A stretch of DNA of 64,000 bases from Apus apus. Its lineage: Eukaryota > Chordata > Aves > Apodiformes > Apodidae. The position numbers and the translations under genes are program-made. The notes under the pieces are model-generated. The model made no database searches and had not been told where the DNA came from. It saw only the letters and a list, made by a program, of their open reading frames with translations. Below, in pieces: positions 13,407 to 23,800 of the stretch. The DNA lies in contig NC_067282.1 in NCBI RefSeq assembly GCF_020740795.1, positions 173,506,274-173,570,273 of the forward strand, read 5' to 3'. Numbering within the stretch: position 1 is the stretch's first letter; every line of letters begins with the position of its first letter.

Positions 13407-16400
13407 TTACACATTAGCATTATAGCGATCTCTGTTCTGAAAGTCTCTATAAGCACGTCTTGCATCTTTTTTACTGTGCGGGATTCTTCCAAAAGGTTCC
13501 AGATCATTGAAGCAGGCATCAAAAACTTCATCCACAGCTTTCTCTGCCGTTTCTTTGCTAACTTTTCTAACAGCCAGAATGGAACGGATGGCTCTGTCTC
13601 GTACACAAGTCTAAAGTGGGAATTAGATAAAGAAAAACCTGGTATTAGTAGTATAAGTATATTTTCCAGATTTTGTCAGGCATTAGCTCCTACTACAAAT
13701 GCAATCATTCTGTATCACAGAGGAGTGAAACAATGCCTGTAATAAGCATTAAAGTACATCCTGTGTTAATTACATATTTTAGTTTTCCATGTGCAAAATA
13801 AACTGTCAAATAAGTAACAGACATTCCTTAAAACAGGAATTAAAATACTATTCAGCATTTGTTGTAGGTATCAAGTATTTGTACAACTTGATTTGACACA
13901 AGAGAAAATAAGTCAGAAAGAAACAGACTTAAGTACCAGTCAGTACTCTTCCAATTGCAAAGCTATAAAAAACAAAGGAATGACTCCTCTACTGGCCTTA
14001 ACTTTGACACCTCTCTATGGCACATTTTGCTTACAGAGCTTGCCTACTAAAAGATAAAGAAATACATAAACATTCCCAGGTACAAGCTATAACATGAGCA
14101 ACTACTTCAGACTCAACATGTAGTCTTCATTACTATTAAAAAAAATTACTCCTGTAAGACTTAACAAACATGGTTATTGTGAATCTTTTGTCATTCCCCT
14201 TCTTCCAGTTTTCTTTAAAGTTTTACCCACCTATAGTGGGTAAGGTACTTCCACTACATTTCCTGCAAACCCTGTTTTTCTTTGGTTTTTATTAAACATC
14301 CATTGTCAGTGGTAACGCTCTACAATATGACTAAGTATTCAGGAATTTCACTCCAACAAAAACAAGGTGGAAAATAAATTTATCACAAATCATTAGAAGT
14401 TATTAAAGGTTGATTAAGATAAAGTAGCAAGTCAATGGCACCTACTTCTTTCTCTGATGTTTTCAGCTATTACAGTGTAGAATGCCAAGACCAAGTAGGT
14501 AAAGATGGCTCATAACCAATCAGTAGACTTTAACATCTACAGTCTTTACCTGATGGTGTCCTTTCAATCCAAATTTAAACCTGGCTATTTCATTCATCAG
14601 TGTACAGTCTCCACTGAGATTAGCAGCTCGAATCTATTGAAAAGAAAAAGCCACACAATCAGAGAAACACATTGAAATAGAAGTCAAAAAAGCTGTAACA
14701 AAGTTTTTTCTTTAATATCTTTATGAGAGATATTCCCAGAGAATATTACCAGGACCACTTGTACTTATTAAGGACTTATCACCCTTTATATCCACCCTCT
14801 CAGCTTCAATGAACTGCAAAGTATTATTATAGAACCTGTCAATTTCTCCAGGGACCAATTTTCACATATTCCCAAAGCTTAAATGAATGAGCAGAAGAGA
14901 GAATACACATATGTATGTACATATATGTATATATGAACTGCTAAAAGAACATGGAAAGAAAATATTCTCCCCAGTCTATATCAGAATCTGCTACAAAGTC
15001 AAGAAGAAAGGCAGATACCTTTCAAAGACTTCAGCTGCAATACCCAGAAGAGCAGTAACCCACCTGCTTCTGGAAAAGCCACATTTAAATGAGTATGTAT
15101 GTTTTAGCTTGTAAATGTCTTGTCCTGTGCATTGTAATTTCTTTTGTCTGCCAACTGTTCTGCACCCTGTAATCTGAGTTAGGAAATATAACTACAACTA
15201 GATTTCCTATAATTAAATAACAGTGACAATAAATGTATGGAAAATACAAAAAGTAGGAATTAAAAAGCTGCCAATAAAAATGGTAAACACCATGTAATAA
15301 AGTAAGTATGAAATGACCTGAAGCAAACAAATAATCTTAACAAGACCAAGAATAAGCACAATCTTGTTTTAATATGTTCTCTAATTTTATGTTTGAGGCT
15401 TACATGTTTTATTCTGCACTATGTAAACACTTAAAAGAAAGAAAAAGTAGATGATAGTTAATATTTCTGAATTGTATTGGATTTACATGGCAAGACATTG
15501 GCAGCAGGTGCCTGCGGTGGTGCCTCCAGTGAGAGGAGAAAAGGGGCTGCCCCCATGTTAAGCAAAGCCAGTTTCAGCTGGCTCTCAAACAAACCAACTG
15601 CTGGTCAAAGCTGAGCACATCAGCAGTGTCAGTGGCACCTCTGTGACGATGTATTTAAGAAAGGATAAAAACCACTAAATGGCACCTGTGGGAGGGGGGA
15701 GTGAGAAAAACATGAGAGAAACCAGTCCACAGACACCAAAATAGGTGAAGAAGGAAGTGGAGGAGGTGCTCCAGGCACCAGAGCAAAGATTCCTCTGTCA
15801 CCTGTGGAAAAGACCACGGTGACACAGGTTGTCTCCCTGCAGCCTGTGAAGGAACACAGTGGAGCAGATATTCATGCTGCAGTCCGAGGAAGACCCCACA
15901 CCAGAGCAGATGGACATGCCCTGAAAGGAGTTGCAGTCCACAGCCCACGCAGAAGCAGGTTTTCTGGCAGGAACTGTGGCCCATGGGGCACTGACGCTGG
16001 AGCAGTCCACTCCTGAAAAACTGCACACTGTGGAAAGGACCCACAGTGGAGCAGGTCTTGAAGATCATCAGCCCAGGGGAAAGACCCACGCTGGAGCAGT
16101 TAATGAAAGACTGTATCACATAGGAGGGACCCCATGATGGAGAAGAGGAACAGTGTGAAGAGGAAGGAGTAGCAAAGTGTTATGAACTGACTGTAGCCCC
16201 CATTCCTTATCCTTCTGTGATGCTTTGAGGGGAAGGAGAAACAAGAGTCAGGAATGAAGGTGATAAGTCTAGGAAGAAGGGAAGGTATTTTTTTAGTTTT
16301 CTTTCTCACTATCCTACTCTGTCATTAACAGGCCATGAATTAAATTGATCTTCCCCAAGTCGAGTGTATTTTGCCCATGACGGTAACTGATAAGTGACCT

Positions 16401-19132
16401 CCATGTCCTTATCTTGATCCATGAGCTTTTTAATCTTATTTTTCTCCCCAGTCCTACAGAGGAGGAGAAGTCAGAGAATAGTTTTGTGGGTGCCTGGCAG
16501 CCAGCCAAGGTCAACTCCTCACAGTTATACAGACTGGCTTTACTGATAACACATAAGGTTACTTCATTAAGTTTTATCTATAAAAAAATAAGACAGGACC
16601 ATGACTCTCTTCCACAGCAAATAGGAATTAAATTAATGAATCCAAATTAATTTTTATGAAATCTGATTATTTGTTCTGTACTAAACTCATTATTTTGGTT
16701 CTCCTGCATACTACTTTTAGGTGAAACCTGTTCAATTCTCAAGTCTGGAATCAATATGTTCTTATTAAATACAAACAAGAAAACTCATAAACAAACAAAC
16801 AAGAAACTAACCCATAAACATAGCCACTCTAACATTTTCATATAATTTAATATAATGTTGTGTATTTAAAAAAGCCAACAGTTATAAAGCCACCTAATTC
16901 ACAGTCACAAGAATGTACATTCATAGTTTTAATCATAAGGGTACATTTTCCTGTTGTCAAGTGATATGGATTACATCAGAAATCAACTAAAAGCACATGA
17001 ATACATACACGACGTACACGAGAGAAATCTTTACTAGCCTGTGCTCCATTTAATTTCACCTCCTATTTTATCAATTTTTAGGGCTTTTCAAGCTTCAAAT
17101 TCCTACGTCCTCTGAAACGGATGCAGAGTCCTAACTGAAGTGTGCTATTAGCAACATCACAATTAAACAAGAAATGTATGCTGTAGGAAAAGACAAGCTT
17201 ATTGGTAACAAAAAGAAATTTAAACAAAAATAAGGTTACTATACTACTGTGAAAACTACCCAACATACCAAGATTTACAGAGTAGGAAGAGAATCGTATA
17301 AACATTTCATTAACGTGTGAATGTGTTTTCATTTCTAACTACTCTAATTTGTTAATAACCACTTCCTGTTGTAGTCATACTCACAGATATCACATTTTAC
17401 TTAGTATGACACTGATTTATCACTATTTGTGAAAACAAAACATTTGTTTTTCTGAATGAAACTGTTTAGGTTGACTTGACAGAAAGAACAAAATGTATTA
17501 ACAGGATTAAACCAAATGAAGTCTGTGCCTATTTAAACACGAAACATCCCTAATAACCAGCAGTAATTAATATAATGACAATGTTAGAAGAATTTTAACT
17601 CACCTCTGAACAAGCTAAGTGTTTGACATTTTTAAACCAGTCCACATGTGCACGGCAGTGATCAAAAGCATGAATCAATTCATGAGTGACCACCCGGTTC
17701 ATATGGGATTGATGGCGAATGTTGTTCTGACACAGAACAATCTGCAGAAGAAAAAATATAGGTAAGCTTTTCACCCAACACCTTCCTCACTTCTCAGAGG
17801 CCTAGCACACACCAACATTTAGACTCTTTAGATCAGTGTTTTTCACATGAACAGCCTCATGAAGAGCAGCGTACTAGCTCCGGTACCATGGAACATCTTT
17901 CATTTATCTTGTTTTCTCGACTTCAACTCGGATATCAGCATTAGTAGATTTAATGATAGTAAAAAACACTAAAACAATGGTAGTTCTTTGGAAGAGGACA
18001 ATGTCCAGTGCCTACCTGGGATGTGGCAGAATCAAAGCCTCCACTGACACAGCCGTCACAGTTTTCACAGGAAAAATGACGGTCATTGAAGACAGTGCTG
18101 AAAGGCCCAAACAAACAAAGTTACAAGGAAGAATCTGAAAGAGACCTTAACTCCACATAACAGTGACGTTACTACACAGAAGATGAATTAGTGCACGTAC
18201 CAGCCCGACTGCTTCATAGCCTCAAGAAGAAGTTTAGCATATGGATCTAGAAAAACATTGCTGCAATCAATTTCTCTAGACAAAAGTTTTCAAAGTCATC
18301 TATAATCAAAATACAGAAACAGTCAAGGAGAAAAAAAAAAAAAAGGAGGAGAGAAAAGCACTACAAATGCAAATTCTTAAGTTGTAGCATTTAACCTTTA
18401 TGCAGTGCAACTGGCATCTGCTCCAGCTCAGGCTATGTAAAGTCGTATGGAATCATGACATACAACCATGATATACACAAAGCCATTCAGGAATCTAGGA
18501 ACTTCCAACATTGTTTTATTAGTAGCAGACTTAAATAGAGTGGCCTACAGTGACCACCGTTTTCAGTGTCAACATTACATAGCGAAACGGGCACAAGTGA
18601 ACCAGATATCGACAAGCCCTTTCAAGTATCAAGAAAATTAGTGAAGTTCCTTCTGATAGGAAATAAAAAAACCGCAGAGAGTTCCTTTTGAAATGGACAT
18701 TCTCTTGTCTTAACCACGGTCAGGGTGCTCAGCAAGCAGCAGCCCCACGCCGCGGCCGCTCGGGCCCGTCCCGCCGCCCCGGGGGCGCGGAGCGGGGGGA
18801 CAGCGAAAGGCCGCAGCTGCCGCCCCGGGACCCGGGGCCCAAGGTCGCCACCGCAGCCCGGCCGCTCCAGCGGGGCCCGGGCGTCCCCGGGTCTAGCGGG
18901 GACCCCTCGGCTGCGCCGGGGCTGGGCTGGGCCCGCTGGGAGTGGGCTTACTGGTGTCCAGGGTCATCCTCAGCATCAGCTGGCACCTGTTGTGGAAGGT
19001 GAAGAGGCTGCGGACCAGGAAGCTCTGCGGCTTCTTGTTGCGGTCCGGGAAGAGCCGGTAGCCGAAGTCATCCTCCTCCTCCCCCTCCCCAACCTTCTCG
19101 GCCGCCGGGGCAGCGGCCTCCCCTTGCTCCAT
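13407..19132 (-). CDS. ATP23: ATP23 mitochondrial metallopeptidase/ATP synthase assembly factor, 6 coding exons
   Basis: Coding exons, in transcript order on the minus strand, are 19132-18952, 18246-18201, 18097-18016, 17741-17604, 14633-14550 and 13610-13407. They join in phase through GT-AG introns into 244 aa with the stop at 13409-13407; from memory the human protein is 246 aa. The zinc-metalloprotease motif HELIH is at residues 123-127, in exon 4, inside the family-typical stretch [20 protein letters not shown] cysteine cluster (C86, C89, C92) lies upstream, as in peptidase family M76. Known role of the family: an intermembrane-space protein that processes or helps assemble the F1Fo ATP synthase subunit Atp6 (shown in yeast); the vertebrate gene was first named XRCC6BP1 (Ku70-binding). 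I chose the ATG at 19132 because the protein then fits family length; an in-frame upstream ATG at 19339 would add 69 residues. The largest intron, 14634-17603, holds an antisense ERV LTR. The gene shares its promoter with RPAP3. Identification is very secure. Confidence 0.97.
15490..16523 (+). mobile_element. Endogenous retrovirus LTR (solo), antisense in ATP23 intron 4
   Basis: GC-richer than the surrounding intron. It shows LTR layout in order: a TATA-like GTATTTAAGA at 15651, an internal array of about 46 bp units marked by CCCACGCTGGAGCAG-type motifs, ATTAAA at 16339-16344, then TCTTCCCCAAGTCGAGTGTA, and an end near 16522-16523 at CACA. I recognise this from memory as a common passerine/neoavian ERV LTR; the family name is not certain. 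No gag, pol or env sequence is next to it, so it is a solo LTR. The 5' boundary is approximate. Confidence 0.75.
15854..16100 (+). repeat. Degenerate tandem array, about 46 bp unit, inside the LTR
   Basis: GAGCAG-type marks recur at about 15862, 15903, 15951 (GAAGCAG), 16001, 16049 and 16094, a step of 41-50 bp. Most are preceded by CCCAC and followed by a short block with CTG or GTGG. Six degenerate copies can be read. Confidence 0.65.
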
Positions 19133-19208
19133 GGCCGACCCCGGGCCGTCCCCGCGCCCGCCGGCCACCGTCCGGGCGGCGGGGCGAAGGGCAGCAGGCT
19201 CCGCAGCG

Positions 19209-19213
19209 CCAAT
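19209..19213. promoter_or_regulatory. CCAAT box
   Basis: CCAAT lies about 45 bp from the NRF-1-type site in the shared promoter; read on the minus strand it is ATTGG, the NF-Y form. It is suitably placed for either gene. Five bases alone are weak evidence; the location gives it weight. Confidence 0.4.
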
Positions 19214-19257
19214 GGCTGCGCCGGCTCCCCGGCAGCGCGGCGGGCGGGGCGCGGCGG

Positions 19258-19267
19258 GCGCATGCGC
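19258..19267. promoter_or_regulatory. NRF-1-type site GCGCATGCGC
   Basis: A perfect 10 bp palindrome that matches the core of the NRF-1 consensus. It sits between the ATP23 start codon and the RPAP3 donor. NRF-1 commonly drives nuclear genes for mitochondrial proteins and bidirectional CpG promoters, which fits ATP23. Binding is inferred. Confidence 0.6.
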
Positions 19268-19279
19268 TGTCTGCCCCAG

Positions 19280-19408
19280 CCGCTGCCGCCGCGGGGCCGC
19301 CGGGAGCGGCCGCCGTCCCGCCCGGGGGCCGCGCTGCACGCCGGGAGGAAGCGGGGCCGCGCGGGGAGGGCGTCCGGCGGCAGCGGCAGGAGGCGGGACC
19401 CGGCGCAG
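19280..19408 (+). other. RPAP3: RPAP3 first exon, noncoding (5' UTR), start approximate
   Basis: A strong splice donor (GCAG|GTGAGACC) ends at 19408, inside the CpG island and downstream of the probable core promoter. The RPAP3 start codon lies six bases into the next exon, which begins at 20865 after TTGGCAG. A noncoding first exon here is therefore inferred; its 5' end cannot be read from sequence. Intron 1 would run 19409-20864 and contains a CR1 fragment. Confidence 0.5.
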
Positions 19409-20159
19409 GTGAGACCGCGGCCGGGCCGGGCGGGGCGAGCGCGGTGTGCGGGTCTGGCCCAGGCCCTGGCGCAGTCGGCCCGGTGCCGCCTCCCCGCAGC
19501 CCGCGGGCGGTGTGCGGAGGCGACGGGGAGCCCGTCCTGAAGGGCCTCGTTTGTGGCTCCGAGGCAGGCGCGGAAGCTCAGGCGGGCTGGCTTTGCCTCG
19601 GGGGTCTCTTTGGTGTGGGCCTGAGCCTCCTGCGGCGCGGCCTCGGGGCCGGCGGTGCCGCTGGCTGCCGGCCAGGCCTCCAGGGTAAGGCAGCTGCTCC
19701 CCGGGCGTGGCTGGGAAGAGGCAGCCCTCGGGTGAAGCAAAGGACGAGCCGAGCGCTAAGACTCACTTAAAACTGTCTGAAAGGGTGTAAGAGCCGTGCT
19801 GGCGAGGAGCCTCCTGCCAGCCTGTGGACTGGGGTCCAGCTGAGCTGTGTTAGGCTGGTGGGTAGCAGGAGCAGACTTAGTTGTGCGGGATGCTTTAGGA
19901 TGCCAGAAAACAAACAGCTAGCTCTAATACTAGCCTTTTCACCTGTGTAAGAATATTACTTTGTCAGTGATAGCAAAAGAGAATTAAGTTCCAAGAGGTC
20001 ACAGTATAGTTTTGTGCATCTTTTGGAGCAGCTTGTTCTAGGTACTGTTTGCTGTGGTGTGTTAGGATGTGTGGAATCTTTGGTGTGCCCATGCCCATGT
20101 TTCATGGTCTTAGCTGTCTGAATTAACAGCTCCCCCCGTACTCACACATTTATGTCCAG

Positions 20160-20515
20160 TCCAACAGCATCGTGGCTTGTATCAGAAGTAGTGTGGCCAG
20201 CAGGACTTGGGAAGAAATTGTCCCCCTGTACTCAGCACTAGTGATGCTGCGTCTTGAACACTGTGTTCAGTTTTGAGCTCCTCGCTACAGTAAGGACATC
20301 GAGGTGCTGGAGCGTGTCCAAAGAAGGGCAGCAAAGCTGGGGAAGGGTCTTATGAAGAGCAGCTGAGGGAACCTGAGTTGATCAGTCTGGAGAAAAAGAG
20401 GCTGAGGAGAGACCTTATAGCTCTCTACAGCTGCCTAAAAGGAGATTTTAGCGAGGTGAGGGTTGGTCTCCTCTTCCAAGTAACAAGCGATACCAGAAGA
20501 AGAAAAGGCCTCAAC
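20160..20515 (+). mobile_element. CR1 fragment in RPAP3 intron 1
   Basis: Plus-strand CR1 C-terminal reverse-transcriptase sequence (GTGTGGCCAGCAGGACTTGG, then GAGGTGCTGGAGCGTGTCCA, then GAGGAGAGACCTTATAGCTC), truncated at both ends and lacking the 3' tail. Same orientation as the host gene. Confidence 0.9.
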
Positions 20516-20870
20516 ATGTGTTAAATTTTTCATCATACTGTCATCTTTGAAACACTGCAGAAGTTGCTTGAAATGAAGACCATCTTGCTGCCATTTTCAG
20601 GGTTTTCCTTGACTTGTTGGGCATGGGAAAACATGACTTCGTGTTCGTTCTGATATACTTTATCTAGTAACATGCTTCCTGTAATTTTTGCAAAGACATT
20701 TAAATTGTGTTTCTTCTTAGTTTCTTACTATGTAATGTTCCTACTGTGCTGTTTGGAAGCAGGTCTTGCATATAAGTCAGAGTTCCTCATTTTGAAGCAG
20801 CTGGATTCCTTCAATACATACTTTCAAGTTCTTTTTAGAAAGTTTTTTCCTTGAAATTTGGCAGATTACA

Positions 20871-23800
20871 ATGACTACACCAAATAAAGCACTAGAACTA
20901 CAGCTGCAAATGAAGCAAAATGCTGAAGAGCTGCAGGATTTTATGAGAGAATTGGAGAGCTGGGAAAAAGATATTAAAGAAGTGGATTCTGAACTAAGGA
21001 AACAGAGTGGTGTCCCAGAAGAGGTAAAATCACAAGTCCAGTGTCTATATTAACGCAGCTATTAATAATGTGATAGTGTTTATAATAATTGCTTTTTGCT
21101 ACAGTAAAATTACATACATTGACCTAAAATATCTGAATAGAAAGTAGGAGCTGACCCAGCTGATTTGTTCCTCATCTGAAGCAGCCCAAAGATTCCTGTG
21201 TAAATTAATCCATCAACAGAGCTGTGGGGCAGTAGCCTCTGGAGGTGTTGGGGCCAATACATTTTTAATCAGTTCTGGGTAGAGCCAGGAGAATATTTTG
21301 GTTTGCAGCGTTGGTATTACTTATTGCTCACTTTGAAGTATCACATCAATACATTAAGTGATACTCTGCAGAGAGTTGTCTTCTGAAACTTAAATTTGTA
21401 TCATACATGTGATATTTGCTATTACTGTATATTGAAAGATTGGTACTTGCTGTCCTTAAAGGTTTTATAGAGTTCCTGAGAAGAGCTTGCTGGATGGATT
21501 TTTAAAATAAAACTAGCCAATAGGTACAGATACTATATCTGGATCTAGGTAATACAGATTCTTCAATACAAGGGACTTTCACACATCCTCTTTTATAACA
21601 AATTACTTATTTCAATTTAGAATTTGCCACCAATTCGAAACAAGGCTTTCAAGAAAAAGAAGAAAAGCAAAAGTAAAGTCCCTTCAAAGATAACCACAGA
21701 GGAAAACAAGAAAAACAAGATCAAGTCTTATGATTATGAAGCATGGGGAAAACTTGATGTGGTGAGTCAGAATATTTACTTGGTAACTCGGTCTTGCTCC
21801 CAGGTTGATTGTCTTATATCAGATTTTCTTACAGTGCTGAGAGTTCAGTCCACAAGGCAGCATCTTACTGTGCTGGGTACTGTATGAACGTGTAAAGTAG
21901 CTTTCTTCCAAAAGGGTTATGTGTTCAAAATTTGGAGTGTTGAGAAATACTAGTTTTCTATTGACTGTTCTCATCCAGCTGATTAATTTTGACTTTAAAG
22001 AAAAAAAGTGGTTTAATGATAAATCTATTAAAAGGTCCTAATTCTAATAAGCACAGCTAGCAGTATTAGAGGATAGGTTGCTTATTTTTGGAGTGTGGAA
22101 TACTCTTTGGTAAAGAGGACTTAGGCAACAGAGGTTTTTAAATCCCACTACTAATTATACTAAAGTCTTGCTTGATTTATTTTGTATTGTTAAATTATAG
22201 TAAAGGTAATTTATTTTTGTCTGATTCTAGGATAAAATACTTGAAGAACTTGATAAAGAAGATAGTACCCATGATTCCGTATCTCCAGAATCAGACTCTG
22301 AGGAAGATGGAATCCGTATAGATGCAGAAAAAGCTCTTGCAGAGAAGGAAAAGGTTGTAGTGTTATAACTGTTTGTTATACTCAGTATTGGGGCCATTTC
22401 TGTTCAATGTTTTTATCATCTAAAACCATCTGTCAGTCCATACTTTTCTTCAGTACAGTTCATTAGGGTTTTTTTGTTGTCTGCATGGGTGACATCTGAC
22501 TTTCCCTGCTGCTGTAGAAATTTCCTGATGTTTGTTAGTCTACACGGAGTAATTGAGATGTCTTTGATCATAATCATCTTGCTTGCAGTGAAGTAGATGA
22601 AGGCAAAAATTGTGTCCCAAATGAGGCAGAAATGAGAATACTTACTTACCTTTGAAAGCCAGGGTGCCCAATCTAGTTACTAAAAACTGAAAAAAACCCA
22701 CAACAAACAACCAACAAAACAAACTTCAATAATTCTTCATGGCAACTTAAGCAGCTATGTATGTGCTTGTTACAGGTTTTTGGAAATGACCTACAGATAC
22801 TGAAAACCAATATATAATTAAACCCTCTTATTGCATAAATCATTAGAAATACTTAATATTGGATATTTAGAATACTTAATATTGGATATTAGAATATTTA
22901 ATATCATATTAAAAGAAATGTTTTACAGTAAAGCAATACTTTGTGAGAGATGTTAAACAAAAATCTTTGAGCATTCTAAAATACAAGCTTTGAATTTTTT
23001 CACCAAAATTAGTAATATGCCTGTGAATGTGCAGTAATTTGCTAATAAGACTTTCTTCTAATCACAGGGTAATAAGTTCTTTAAACAAGGGAACTTTGAT
23101 GAAGCTATAAAATGCTACACCAGAGGGATGCATTCTGATCCATACAATCCAGTATTACCCACAAACAGAGCATCGGCTTTTTATAGAATGAAAAAGTAAG
23201 ACTTGTATTGTTAAATCTTCAATGTTTTTTCTTTTGAATGCTGCCTTCAAATTTTTTTGTCTGATTTTAACTCTTGATTGTACTAGAGCATGATGAATAA
23301 TACAGTCTGTGTTAAGATAGTTGTTGCAGCCTTCTTTATGGTTTCAAAGTGAAAGAGGAATTGCCAAGATAAGGAATTTGATAGTCTCTCTCATCTTTTT
23401 TTCCTCTGCTTTCATGCTGGAAGTTCACTGTCTTCTGTGTTACAGTATAAGACTAAAAAATAAAAAATTGCCTTTCAGATTCAGCAAACTCTGTTTCTAG
23501 GGCTTTAATTTATTTCAGGGGAAGAAAGGGTATAGGAGAGTTCCTGATTCTTTCTGTTGGAGTAGACATTGTTGTCCTCTGTTTTATTTTCCTGTTTGAA
23601 TGTGTTCTGAATCGAGAGATGGTTAAATACTTGTTCTGTGTCCCTTCTGGAGCATGTAAAATTTCCACTCCAGAGAGAAACCATAAAGCTTCAGAGTAAG
23701 CTGACTTGCTGAAGTTTTGGGTTTGTTACCTAGATATGTTCAAACTAATTAATTTGTATTTTTAACAGGTTTTCAGTTGCAGAATCTGACTGCAATTTAG

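Larger units (their letters stand above)
18720..19720. promoter_or_regulatory. CpG island, shared bidirectional promoter of ATP23 and RPAP3
   Basis: An abrupt switch from AT-rich DNA to GC-rich DNA dense in CG dinucleotides, covering ATP23 exon 1, the gap between the two genes and the RPAP3 first exon and start of intron 1. No TATA box is visible. It contains a CCAAT box (19209-19213), GC-box-like runs (about 19238-19260) and an NRF-1-type palindrome (19258-19267). Both genes point away from it, so it is very likely one bidirectional housekeeping promoter. Confidence 0.85.

Noticed and set aside
13476-13742. 88-codon plus-strand frame
   Set aside because: Antisense shadow of ATP23 exon 6, whose minus-strand reading matches the known protein.
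14900-14940. ATGT/ATAT-rich run in ATP23 intron 4
   Set aside because: Ordinary imperfect simple repeat with no further structure.
18725-19540. 271-codon open frame and several others on both strands across the CpG island
   Set aside because: GC-rich DNA has few stop codons. These frames overlap ATP23 exon 1 and the shared promoter and show only Arg/Ala/Gly/Pro-rich sequence without a domain.
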